DNA of 64,000 nt from Acidobacteria bacterium Ga0077534 (GCA_001464455.1 LNEI01000004.1:124001-188000); one strand, 5' to 3'. Counted from the stretch's first letter, positions 33,058-41,163 are shown. Numbers and translations: made by a program. Notes: a model not told the origin generated them from the sequence alone.

Positions 33058-35871
33058 ATGAGAACAAGATTCTTGACCGTCGCTTTTTGCCTTCTTTGCA
33101 CTGCATTTTCGTCCTTTGCTCAGCAGCAGCTCGAACCGAAGTTCGATTTCTACGCTCGTGGCCCCTATAACGAACGAGTGCCTAGGCCGCAATCGATACT
33201 GCGGTACGATGTCGGCGATCATCACACGACATACGGCCAGATGGAGCAGGTAATAGAAGCAATCGCGAAAGCGGCTCCCGACCGCGTCAAGATATTTGAG
33301 ATCGGCACGACCAACGAACATCGAATGCAGCGTATCGTTGCGATCTCGTCGCCCGAGAATATGGCTCGGCTTGATGAGATCAAGGCTCAGAACGCCCGGC
33401 TCGTCGATCCTCGCAGGACTTCCGCAGCCGATGCAAACACGATCGCGCAGAACAACCCGTCGATCGCCTGGATGGCGTACACGATCCACGGGAATGAATC
33501 GTCATCGTTCGAGACGTTCATGCAGGTTATCTATCAGCTTGCCGCCTCGAGCGAACCGGCAACGCTCGATATACTGAAGAACAACGTCGTTCTCGTCGTC
33601 ACCGGCGAAAATCCTGATGGACACGAGCGATTTGCGACTTGGTACAACTCGGTTGCCGTCGGCAGCCCCGACCGCAACGCGATCGAAAAACGCGAACCAT
33701 GGGCGATCTGGGGCCGCGTCAATCATTACCGCTTCAATCTGAACCGTGACACGCTGGCTTTCACGCAAAAGGAATCTCGCAACATGCAAAAGGCCTTTCG
33801 CGAATGGAATCCGCAGCTCGCGGTCGATCACCACGGCCAGACCCCGCAGTATTTCTTCCCGCCCGCCAGCCTGCCCGTAAACCCAAACCTGCCGCAGCCC
33901 GTTACCGGCAAGTGGGAAGACCGTTACGGCCGGGCCAACGCCGCTGCTTTCGACGCGAACAAGTGGGACTACTATGTGAGGGATGTTTTTGATGCGTTCT
34001 ATCCTGGATATTGGGACATGTATCCGAGCCTAAATGGTGCGACCGGAATGACCTATGAAACAGACGGCGGCGGGCCCCTGGGACTCAATTGGACCCGCGA
34101 TGATGGGACGATCGTAACGTTTCGTTCGTCGATAGCGAAACATTACGTTGCGTCGCTGACGACGCTCGCGACCAACGCGAAGAACAAGGTCGAGCGGATA
34201 AAGGATTTTTATGATTTTCGGGCCAAGGGCATGGCGGAACATACTCGGGCAAAGATGAAGCGCGTCGTGATCGACCCGACGAGCGACCGCGTCAAGGCCG
34301 CAGAGATGGTCGAGGTGCTGAGGCTTTCGAATATCGAGGTAAAGGTCGCTTCGTCGCCGTTCACCTCGCCGACCGCGCATACTTATATGGAGAAGAATTC
34401 GCGTGCCGTCTCCAAAACCTTCCCTGCCGGCTCCTACATCGTCGATCTCGACCAGCCGCAACGCATTTATATCAAAGCAATCCTCGAACAGGACACGCCG
34501 CAGACCAAAGCCTTTATCGACGACAACATGGCGCGGTTCAAACGCAACCAAATGCGTGGAAAAGGCCAGCCGAAGGAGCAGTACGGATTTTACGATATCA
34601 CGGCATGGTCGATGCCGCTCTCGTTTGGCGTCGACGCGTGGTGGACCGAAGAATCGACAAACGTCCCGGGCACGATGGTCGACGCTGAATACCTCGAAAA
34701 TGCAAAACGAGGCAGCGTCACGGGCCGGGCGTCGATCTCGTACATCATCCCGTACGAGAACGATGCAACGAGCGCGATGGTAATGCGGCTTCTGCAGGGT
34801 GGCTTCAAAGTCGCGGTCGCCACGCGACAGCTAAACGCCGGCGGCCGCAACTGGAAACCCGGCACATTCGTCGTCCGCGTTTCGCGAAATCCCGACACGA
34901 TCCACGACACTATCGCCCGATTCTCACGCGAAATGGGCGTAAACGTCACCGCGATCGGCTCCGGTTACGCTGACGAAGGCGACACCGGCGTCGGCGGCGA
35001 AAACGTCATCAGCCTGCGTGCTCCGAAGATCGTCGTCGTCGCGGACGAAGGCGTGCGGCAGGAATCGTACGGGTCGATCTGGTGGACCTTCGACAAATAC
35101 GGCATCAAATTCACCCCAATGCCATTTTCGGCCATCCGAGCTAGCGTCCTCAAAGATTACAACGTCCTGATCCTGCCCGACGGTGCGGCCGGAAGGTACA
35201 TGGGGCAGTTTGGAGCAGGTGGAGTTTCGGCTCTGAAGCAGTTCGCGTCCGGCGGCGGCAACATCGTCACCATCGGCGGCGGTTCGGTTTTCGCCGCCCT
35301 AAAAGACGTCGGCCTGACCTCGGCCAAGCTGGTAGGAAGTGACGATTCAGAGCCCACTGCGTCAGCGGGCAAGCAGCCGGGGCCGAGCCCAACACCGGGG
35401 CAAACCTCACCAGCCGCGACGCCCACGGGGGATCAGCCGACCGACCAAACCGAGACGACAATGGTTCCGCTGCCGCCGATCGCCTCGCCTTCGGCCGACG
35501 CAAACAAGGTGCCCGAAGCCCTGCCCGGCTCGTTCATGCGAGCCACGGTCGACCGTACAACGTACCTGAACTACGGCGTCGAAAAAAATGAGATCCCAGT
35601 CCTGCTGACCGGCGGATCGTTCTTCCGCTATTCAAAAGAAGGCACGAACGCCCTGGTTTTCGACGCGAATCCCAGATCGCCGCTCACCATCTCCGGCTTC
35701 GTCTGGCCCGGCAACACCGAACGCCTCCTCAGCGGAACATCGTACCTAATAGACGAATCCCAAGGCTCCGGCCGCGTCATCCTCTTCGCCGAAGACCCAT
35801 TCTTCCGCGGCATGACAAGAGGGGTGACGAGACAGTTCTTTAACTCGATCGCGTTTAATGGAATCTTTTGA
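33058..35871 (+). CDS. secreted M14 family zinc carboxypeptidase, large form
   Basis: A 937-residue exported protein (signal MRTRFLTVAFCLLCTAFSSFAQ). The M14 catalytic domain is within about 50-390: zinc ligands His144 and Glu147 in HGNE, a third His in DHHGQ (258-259) and the probable catalytic Glu in YETDGG. The C-terminal about 500 residues hold an alpha/beta domain typical of large bacterial M14 proteins (ILPDGAAGRYM, GGGNIVTIGGG). A Pro/Thr-rich insert (about 765-820) breaks that domain and includes a 14-nt core also found in the cysteine desulfurase gene. Likely scavenges peptides. Confidence 0.9.
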   Translation: MRTRFLTVAFCLLCTAFSSFAQQQLEPKFDFYARGPYNERVPRPQSILRYDVGDHHTTYGQMEQVIEAIAKAAPDRVKIFEIGTTNEHRMQRIVAISSPENMARLDEIKAQNARLVDPRRTSAADANTIAQNNPSIAWMAYTIHGNESSSFETFMQVIYQLAASSEPATLDILKNNVVLVVTGENPDGHERFATWYNSVAVGSPDRNAIEKREPWAIWGRVNHYRFNLNRDTLAFTQKESRNMQKAFREWNPQLAVDHHGQTPQYFFPPASLPVNPNLPQPVTGKWEDRYGRANAAAFDANKWDYYVRDVFDAFYPGYWDMYPSLNGATGMTYETDGGGPLGLNWTRDDGTIVTFRSSIAKHYVASLTTLATNAKNKVERIKDFYDFRAKGMAEHTRAKMKRVVIDPTSDRVKAAEMVEVLRLSNIEVKVASSPFTSPTAHTYMEKNSRAVSKTFPAGSYIVDLDQPQRIYIKAILEQDTPQTKAFIDDNMARFKRNQMRGKGQPKEQYGFYDITAWSMPLSFGVDAWWTEESTNVPGTMVDAEYLENAKRGSVTGRASISYIIPYENDATSAMVMRLLQGGFKVAVATRQLNAGGRNWKPGTFVVRVSRNPDTIHDTIARFSREMGVNVTAIGSGYADEGDTGVGGENVISLRAPKIVVVADEGVRQESYGSIWWTFDKYGIKFTPMPFSAIRASVLKDYNVLILPDGAAGRYMGQFGAGGVSALKQFASGGGNIVTIGGGSVFAALKDVGLTSAKLVGSDDSEPTASAGKQPGPSPTPGQTSPAATPTGDQPTDQTETTMVPLPPIASPSADANKVPEALPGSFMRATVDRTTYLNYGVEKNEIPVLLTGGSFFRYSKEGTNALVFDANPRSPLTISGFVWPGNTERLLSGTSYLIDESQGSGRVILFAEDPFFRGMTRGVTRQFFNSIAFNGIF
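35357..35370 (+). repeat. CTGCGTCAGCGGGC core inside M14 gene
   Basis: The 14-nt string is identical to 53260-53273 in the cysteine desulfurase gene and is read in the same frame (ASAG). Confidence 0.75.
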
Positions 35872-35917
35872 AGTTGGGGAAGTTAAGGAGGTTTAGGAAG
35901 TTTAGGAAGTATGGAAG
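35871..35917. repeat. left 9-bp AGGAAGTTT-type array
   Basis: Direct repeats of a unit close to AGGAAGTTT, ending just before the four-helix-bundle ATG. The same array occurs inverted at 36279-36325 after the gene. Confidence 0.8.
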
Positions 35918-36286
35918 ATGAGTACGTTTAAGCGATTCGAGGACATCCAGGCCTGGCAGAAAGCTCGTGTTTTGGTCAGGGATATCTATTTGCTTAGTGG
36001 CGCCGGCGGGTTCGGGCGGGACTTTGATCTTCGAAGTCAGCTAAGGCGTTCCTCGATTTCGATAATGGCAAATATCGCTGAAGGCCAAGGTCGTCGCACG
36101 AACAAAGATTTTGCGAATTTTCTAAACATCAGCCTCGGATCAATAGCCGAAACCAAGTCGCATCTCTTTTTGGCCTTAGACATTGGTTACGTATCACAAG
36201 CAAAATTCGACGAAGTGTACGAAAAGCTGGACGAGGTCGGCAGAATGGTCTTCTCCCTAAGCCAACACCTCCGAAGCTCTTCCTAA
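35918..36286 (+). CDS. four helix bundle protein (23S rRNA intervening-sequence protein family)
   Basis: A 122-residue protein: FEDIQAWQKARVLVRDIYLL, FDLRSQLRRSSISIMANIAEGQGRRTNKDFANFLNISLGSIAETKSHL and DEVYEKLDEVGRMVFSL. This is the S23/IVP family (also the fold of Avd proteins of diversity-generating retroelements). The role of free-standing members is unknown; the basic face (QLRRSS, GRRTNK) suggests nucleic-acid binding. The gene sits exactly between inverted 9-bp arrays, with the ribosome-binding AGGAAG-like string inside the left array. No reverse transcriptase or 23S rRNA is near. Confidence 0.9.
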   Translation: MSTFKRFEDIQAWQKARVLVRDIYLLSGAGGFGRDFDLRSQLRRSSISIMANIAEGQGRRTNKDFANFLNISLGSIAETKSHLFLALDIGYVSQAKFDEVYEKLDEVGRMVFSLSQHLRSSS

Positions 36287-36325
36287 CCTTCCCGAACTTC
36301 CTAAACTTCCTAAACTTCCTAAACT
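36279..36325. repeat. right AACTTCCTA-type array (inverted copy)
   Basis: At least three direct AAACTTCCT units plus degenerate ones, the inverse of the 35871-35917 array. It overlaps the end of the four-helix-bundle gene and ends just before the next ATG. Confidence 0.8.
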
Positions 36326-36331
36326 AAAACG

Positions 36332-36817
36332 ATGTTCACCGTAAAAGCCTCTATCCAAGACCATTTCGAGTTCGCCGCTCCGCTTGAAGCGGTTCGGGAC
36401 TTCTTCGCCGATATCGCCAACTTCGCTGAGCTGATGCCCGGTGTGAAGCAGGCTCATACGGACGCTAAGGGCGTGGCGCGTCTTACTATCGAGGCTGATA
36501 TTCCGGTTGTTGGCACGATGACGCAGACCTTCGCTGTCGAGCTGACCGACGACTCCGAAGACCACATCGAATGGACGCCCGCTCGCGGCGAGACGCAGAA
36601 TTTCTTACGCTACACCGCCGATTTCCTCGAAAAACCCGATGGTTCAACACAGGTCCAGTTCTCCCAAACCGCCGAACTCCGCCGCGAAAAAGCCCGCGAC
36701 TTCCACTTCCTGGCCGGAATGGCCGGCGAATCCCTCATCAGCACCGAAATGACAAAAAGATTCGCCGAAAGGGTAAAGGTCTTCATAGAACGAGCGAAAG
36801 ATCGGCTAGCAACATAA
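36332..36817 (+). CDS. SRPBCC / CoxG-like protein
   Basis: A 161-residue Bet v1-fold protein: FEFAAPLEAVRDFFADIANFAELMPGVKQAHTDAKGVARLTIEADIPVVG and FLEKPDGSTQVQFSQTAELRRE, ending in a long helix (AGESLISTEMTKRFAERVKVFIERAKDRL). The LMPG motif is shared with CoxG and polyketide-cyclase relatives that bind hydrophobic ligands. No coxG partners are present. Followed by the large REP region. Confidence 0.82.
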   Translation: MFTVKASIQDHFEFAAPLEAVRDFFADIANFAELMPGVKQAHTDAKGVARLTIEADIPVVGTMTQTFAVELTDDSEDHIEWTPARGETQNFLRYTADFLEKPDGSTQVQFSQTAELRREKARDFHFLAGMAGESLISTEMTKRFAERVKVFIERAKDRLAT

Positions 36818-36874
36818 AAAGGCCAGTCGTCCCGCGTGCTATCGGGGGCGGTCTGGAAAGTCAATTTCTTATGC

Positions 36875-36917
36875 GGCGGAGCCGCCAAAAGAAACTAGCC
36901 AGAGGTGAAACCTCTGG
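36875..36917 (+). repeat. REP doublet, copy 1
   Basis: Hairpin GGCGGAGCCGCC (36875-36886), linker containing AAGAAACTAGCC, then hairpin CCAGAGGTGAAACCTCTGG (36899-36917). Confidence 0.85.
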
Positions 36918-37013
36918 ACAAGTTTTGCCCGCATGTCGCCCTGAAGGGGCGAAGGACCGGCGTTCACCGGCGGTCTGCCGCACCTCCAGTGCGGACGATT
37001 CTAGCTTTCTTTT

Positions 37014-37059
37014 CCAGACGTTTCACGTCTGGCTAGATTCTTAAGGCCGCTCCACGGCC
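37014..37059 (-). repeat. REP doublet, copy 2 (inverted)
   Basis: Same order as copy 1 on the other strand: GGCCGTGGAGCGGCC, linker with AAGAATCTAGCC, hairpin with CCAGACG/CGTCTGG arms. Stem bases differ from copy 1 in compensating pairs. Confidence 0.85.
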
Positions 37060-37723
37060 AAGAGCCGAGTTTCAAACGGTCTCATTGAAGGTTCGCACGA
37101 CAGCCGCTAGGGGCCTTATCGAAATCCCTAACCGTCGGCTAAAGCCAACGGCAATACAAATGCTCAATATTTAAGCCGATCTTGCCGAGATCGCAATAAT
37201 GCGGTGTGTCAAAACCGCCAAAACGGCCATTTTCTGTGTCATTCTGACATTTTCCGACCGCATCTTTACTAGGCCTCTGCATCTTTTACGCGTCCGATTT
37301 GTTTTAGGCGATGAGCCGGCCCCGCGTTTCATCGGGTAGCGAAGTATGTTTCGTTTCCATCGCGTAGCGATGCCATGAATGTAGCCGTGGGTGACAACCC
37401 ACGGAAAGAATCAACAAATGATCGTTGTCGCGTCAGCGACAATTGAAAAACACGCCGCTCCGGTCAATCGTCGCTATGCGACGGGTATCTTTTTCCCGAC
37501 ATACCGTGGGTTTTCACCCACGGCTACGATCAGCCGTCGCTCTGCGACAAAGAAGGCGGGCCAGAAGAATGGAACCACGAAAAGGCACGAAACAGCACAA
37601 ATAAGATCGTTCTATTTAGTGCATTTTCGTGCTAGTTAGTGGTTACTTCCCTCGCCCGGGGCAGAAGCGTGTCCCCAAAGGGGACAAACATTAAAGCCTG
37701 GGGTGCAGCGAGTCTTCGAGCGA

Positions 37724-37839
37724 AACCCTAGGTTACGCGGTAGTGTCAAATCCGTCCCTGTAGGGGACGGATAATGATGTCGCATCCTGATATTGCTCAC
37801 CTTCAGCGAGCGAACGTGGGGCAATTGTAACCTAGGGTT
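37724..37839. repeat. MITE-like element with 13-bp inverted ends
   Basis: AACCCTAGGTTAC at 37724-37736 and its exact complement at 37827-37839. The inside holds a CGTCCC/GGGACG hairpin and no open frame. Confidence 0.75.
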
Positions 37840-37981
37840 CCGCCAAAAAACGGCTGAGATGTCGCCGTGCCGCCCCTCCTTTTTAGGCTGCTCATTTGTA
37901 ACAAAATACTTCTTGAAATTAGGGAGACAGCTTTGCGATGATTAAGAAGCGTTCGCGGTTCCGTTCCGCTCGTCCCGCCTT

Positions 37982-38575
37982 ATGAAATGTCCAAAATGCT
38001 CTTACATTCGCTCGGACACAGATAGCATGGTTCCAGAATGGCAATGCCCAAGGTGTGGCATTGTATACGCGAAGTATAGAAACCCAAGCGACCTAGCCGT
38101 ATCAGTATCCTTGTCGTCGGGCCAAAGTTTCGACTTCACCGAACTCAAACTTTACGACTCAAACAAACTAGCCCGATTATCACAGTTGTATTCAGCAATC
38201 GATAGGAATTATCGCGGCTTTTCAACGGGGATCGGATTTATTGGTGACATTGAAGATGTCGCTGCGGGATCCATCGTTAAAGGTGTCGTGGAAGGAGCCG
38301 TGTCGGGAGCCATGGCGAATACGGCTGCAAAGCAGGCTGAAGAGGCTGAAAAACTTTATCGGAATATTAGAAGTACTGGGTTCGTGGTACCAGTAGCAAT
38401 CGTCGAAAACATCGACTTACCTCAACCTGAACTTTGGAAAGTTCCCCATTTCAAATCGGATGCGAAAGTAGAGCTATCTCATATTCCCGGCAAGTTTATT
38501 ACAATCCGCAAAGATGGCAGAGACCTAGCGATATTCTGGGATAAAGTCGAGTCATATAGCCTATCTTCTGGGTAG
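37982..38575 (+). CDS. zinc-ribbon protein of unknown function
   Basis: A 197-residue protein with an N-terminal zinc ribbon (MKCPKCSYIRSD and WQCPRCGIVYAKY, Cys at about 3, 6, 22, 25) of the type that heads many uncharacterised membrane-linked proteins. A Gly/Ala-rich segment (about 80-115; GIGFIGDIEDVAAGSIVKGVVEGAVSGAMANTAA) may insert in or touch the membrane. The rest shows mixed strands without a known motif. Base composition is more AT-rich than the core genes, so it may be acquired. It follows the REP region. Confidence 0.7.
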   Translation: MKCPKCSYIRSDTDSMVPEWQCPRCGIVYAKYRNPSDLAVSVSLSSGQSFDFTELKLYDSNKLARLSQLYSAIDRNYRGFSTGIGFIGDIEDVAAGSIVKGVVEGAVSGAMANTAAKQAEEAEKLYRNIRSTGFVVPVAIVENIDLPQPELWKVPHFKSDAKVELSHIPGKFITIRKDGRDLAIFWDKVESYSLSSG

Positions 38576-38703
38576 CCTCCGAACGCGAAACCGGTTTTGA
38601 ATTCGCTGGTGCGGCCCCCACACTTTTGATTTACAGAAATTCTAGCGGCTCCGCCGCCATTCTTCCCTTTAGAATCGCGACCTTACAAGACTTCCTGGAC
38701 TTT

Positions 38704-40104
38704 TCAAGAATCAACCTCGTGAATCCTCATCTCGTCTAATAGTTCATTCCTTAGATCGTTGGCTAATCGAGCTAAGTATTTTAGGTCATTGCGATCTTTT
38801 GCAGCTTCCAAGAATAGTTCGAAATGGTGTAGGGCCTCAGGAAGATTTCCATTTTTTCGATGTTGCATTATTGCCACGATGAAAAGTGACGGAATAAACC
38901 CTTTTTCGGCTTGGCGGAGGTTGAAATCAATTACCTGTTGGACTGTTTCTTCCTCACCGGGATAGGTCTTCGAAAAGATCGTCCCGTAGGTTTTCCATGC
39001 CGATTTATGGGTACCTGCGTGCATTTCAAGAAATGCAATGTTGTATCTCCAAATACCGACGTTCCCGGCTACCGGCTTAAGTCGATGGGTCGTCTTTAAC
39101 GCGGCAGCTGAGTCATTATCGTGTTCAAACTGTATGCGCGCAAGAATGACAAGTGAATCATGATCATTTGGTCGGACAGTTTGAGCTCGATCAAGGTACG
39201 ACTTTGCGAGGACGGCATCGTTCTGTCCGAAATAAGCAACTTGAGCAAGAGTCGTACATTCTGCTGCTATCATTCGTCGTACATGTTTCTGAATGGCTGC
39301 TCGGGGTGGGGTACTCGGTAACTTGACGATGTGTCCGAGAAGTTTGTTATGGAGTTCGAGGGCAATTTGGACATTCCCGACCATCGCGGCTGCGGTGCCA
39401 ATAACTAGGTCTGACGCCAGGACAAGTTCATCTGCAGAGAACTGTAGTCCTTGATATTCAGCGTTCTTATCAATCTTTATTTCTTTAAGCCAGCGGAATT
39501 GTTCAGCCAATTGCTTTCTTCTGAACGGAGCAATCTCCGAATGCAATACCATAGCATCCGATTTCAGAATAAGGACGCGATTGCCTCCGAACTCGGCGTC
39601 TTGCCGTTCTGAGAGAGTTCCCCAGATGAAAAAATGGCAGTTTGTTCGCTTTTGAAAGCTTCTAAACCGTCTTAAGTCGGCTTTTGATTGTGGGGGTATT
39701 GAGTCTAGGTGGCTCATATGCTTGGTCAGTAGCGGTTTGAATTTTACTGCCTGCTGGTTGGTGGCCAGCACGATCTCGAAAGCATGTTTGAGACCCAAAA
39801 TCTCAATGGTCTCAGTCATTCGAACAAACAAATCATTCTCAACGCGTGAGCGCCCCTCGTCGGTCTCGGTCGTAATGAAAACGCCAATACCAAACTTTCC
39901 AGTGCGATTTCTAGGAGGGGGATTTCGAAATGAATGCCAAAAAAAAGTCCAACCGGCTCCGATGACTAGAATCAAGCAAATCGCTAGTATCCAGTTGGGC
40001 TGACCGAAGATTTCGGCAATTGCTCCACCCCCGGTAACAATAGCTAAATAGCCACCGATCAATGTCGCGACACTTTGGACCCATTCTGGTGCCTCTTTCA
40101 TCAT
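38704..40104 (-). CDS. membrane protein with TPR-like C-terminus, unknown
   Basis: About 466 residues from ATG 40104 (the next codon is also ATG). Two membrane helices lie near the N-terminus (ATLIGGYLAIVTGGG and WILAICLILVIGAGWTFFW). A middle domain (about 75-200; GIGVFITTETDEGRSRVENDLFVRMTETIEIL and CHFFIWGTLSE) resembles the CsgG-like/TolB-like segments of stress sensors with TPRs. The remaining part is helical repeats (ALELHNKLLGHI, AVLAKSYLDRAQTVRPNDHDSLVILARIQFEHDND, EALHHFELFLEAA). A terminator-like hairpin with U-tract stands right before the start. Family unknown. Confidence 0.7.
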   Translation of the reverse strand: MMKEAPEWVQSVATLIGGYLAIVTGGGAIAEIFGQPNWILAICLILVIGAGWTFFWHSFRNPPPRNRTGKFGIGVFITTETDEGRSRVENDLFVRMTETIEILGLKHAFEIVLATNQQAVKFKPLLTKHMSHLDSIPPQSKADLRRFRSFQKRTNCHFFIWGTLSERQDAEFGGNRVLILKSDAMVLHSEIAPFRRKQLAEQFRWLKEIKIDKNAEYQGLQFSADELVLASDLVIGTAAAMVGNVQIALELHNKLLGHIVKLPSTPPRAAIQKHVRRMIAAECTTLAQVAYFGQNDAVLAKSYLDRAQTVRPNDHDSLVILARIQFEHDNDSAAALKTTHRLKPVAGNVGIWRYNIAFLEMHAGTHKSAWKTYGTIFSKTYPGEEETVQQVIDFNLRQAEKGFIPSLFIVAIMQHRKNGNLPEALHHFELFLEAAKDRNDLKYLARLANDLRNELLDEMRIHEVDS

Positions 40105-40111
40105 CCTCACA

Positions 40112-40144
40112 CAAAAAGGCTTCGCCCGTTGCCGGACGAAGCCT
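40112..40144 (-). terminator. hairpin with U-tract just upstream of a start codon
   Basis: On the minus strand AGGCTTCG/CGAAGCCT closes a 28-nt hairpin followed by TTTTTG, 8-10 bp before the ATG at 40104. It could end transcription from the right, or act as an attenuator of the following gene. Confidence 0.65.
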
Positions 40145-40346
40145 CTCAATTCACATGCAATAAACGGGTTTGCAAGCGAGTTGGGATTGCTCGCCCTAGT
40201 TGTTAGGAAGCGGCAAGCAGAGATGCCTGACGCTCCAATCTTCTATTCCAATATCCATACCGCCAATCCCGAGGTTGCCGCCTTTTTTTCTTGGACGTCT
40301 CCAATCGCGGCTTAAATTACTGTATCGGAATATTAGCATTAGTCTC

Positions 40347-40577
40347 TCAAATTTCGAAAAGTATCTTCGGGTCTTTTTTTGCGATCGACAGGAGTTTTAG
40401 GCTGGCACCGCTGGGTTTGCCGAGACCTTGTTCCCAGGATTGGACTGTGCGGGGGGAGATGTTGAGATAACGTGCGAAGACGGCGGGCGTGGTCACGAGT
40501 GAGAGAACCACCCCGTCACCGAAGCGGTGCCACCCCTTCTTCGTAAGGAGGGGAGTCTTTTGGCGGCTCCACCGCAC
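40347..40577 (-). pseudogene. Xre/HTH antitoxin-type regulator, truncated
   Basis: The last about 50 residues read TTPAVFARYLNISPRTVQSWEQGLGKPSGASLKLLSIAKKDP, the C-terminal half of a NadS/HigA-type helix-turn-helix antitoxin. The normal N-terminal part (about 40-50 residues) is replaced by sequence from a hairpin-rich repeat (CCCCTTCTTCGTAAGGAGGGG-like at 40530-40555), so the frame is an artificial fusion. No toxin gene remains beside it. It is probably a broken toxin-antitoxin remnant. Confidence 0.7.
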
Positions 40578-40597
40578 GAATATTTGTCCACAACCGA

Positions 40598-40642
40598 CCA
40601 GAAGCTCCGCATCTGGCTATTTTCTTATAGCCGCTTCACGGC
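40598..40642 (-). repeat. REP doublet, copy 3
   Basis: GCCGTGAAGCGGC hairpin, linker with AAGAAAATAGCC, then CCAGA/TCTGG hairpin; same order and spacing as copies at 36875 and 37014. Confidence 0.8.
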
Positions 40643-40684
40643 GTCAGAATTTCAAACTAGAGCTCTGCCACAAGCGTTTCATGC

Positions 40685-40713
40685 TTGACACGTGTTCCTA
40701 TCTACTATATACT
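40685..40713 (+). promoter_or_regulatory. strong sigma70-like promoter
   Basis: TTGACA (40685-40690), 17-bp spacer, TATACT (40708-40713). The ATG is 9 bp after the -10 box, so the mRNA should start at or a few bases before it. Confidence 0.82.
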
Positions 40714-40722
40714 GTGCAATCT

Positions 40723-41163
40723 ATGAGAAAAGACAAACCGTGGGATTGGCTTGAGTTTCGGCAGCCGGGGTTTCGGCGGGATGGGGATGAGTTTTTTATT
40801 CGGTTGGCTCCGACGCATGGGGAGATCTACATGAACCTGCGGACTTGGGAGAAGATCGGGTCGCCGGAGGGGTTTGTTTTGTTTTGGAATCCGAAGACAG
40901 AGACGATCGGGCTGCTGCCGGCTTCGCGTGAGGTGGAGAACGCGGTGATCGTGCGGGATATGGCGGACAAGAGTTACAAGGTGATCCGCATCCGGCCGTT
41001 TTTGCACGAGCACAAGATATATTTTGACCGCACGCTGCAGTTTCCAAAGGCACACGTCAACGAAGACGGCTTGATCTGCCTGGGCATGCGAGACCGCGTC
41101 GCCGTGAGCCGGCCGGTGAGGAAGCCATTTATGGGAGTTCCGCCGACGCGGGCAGGAAGGTGA
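40723..41163 (+). CDS. hypothetical protein
   Basis: A 146-residue soluble protein from ATG 40723; the longer frame to 40489 runs through repeats and the promoter. It starts MRKDKPWDWLEFRQPGFRRDGDEFFIRLAPTHGEIYMNLRTWEKIGSPEGFVLFWNPKTETIGLLPAS. A predicted mostly-beta fold with many aromatic residues resembles the short AbrB-like or phage-type proteins that many mobile regions carry, but I cannot place it. The strong leaderless-type promoter supports expression. Ends 51 bp before the convergent ftcD. Confidence 0.6.
   Translation: MRKDKPWDWLEFRQPGFRRDGDEFFIRLAPTHGEIYMNLRTWEKIGSPEGFVLFWNPKTETIGLLPASREVENAVIVRDMADKSYKVIRIRPFLHEHKIYFDRTLQFPKAHVNEDGLICLGMRDRVAVSRPVRKPFMGVPPTRAGR

Larger units (their letters stand above)
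36818..37981. other. 1.16-kb non-coding region packed with REP-like hairpins
   Basis: I find no believable gene. At least a dozen perfect stems occur, among them CCAGAGGT/ACCTCTGG, CGCC/GGCG, CCGCAC/GTGCGG, CCAGACGT/ACGTCTGG, CCGTGGGT/ACCCACGG (twice), TGTCGC/GCGACA, GTCCCC/GGGGAC and CGTCCC/GGGACG. Several share a TTTCAC or GTGAAA centre. Confidence 0.8.

Noticed and set aside
35871-36325. Diversity-generating retroelement suggested by the Avd-like four-helix protein
   Set aside because: No reverse transcriptase, template repeat or variable repeat was found on either side.
37391-37639. An 82-codon frame within the REP region
   Set aside because: It is composed of inverted repeats (CCGTGGG, GTCGC) and has no start signal.
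36818-37981. CRISPR array in the hairpin-rich region
   Set aside because: Hairpins differ in sequence, have no equal spacing and no unique spacers; no cas genes.
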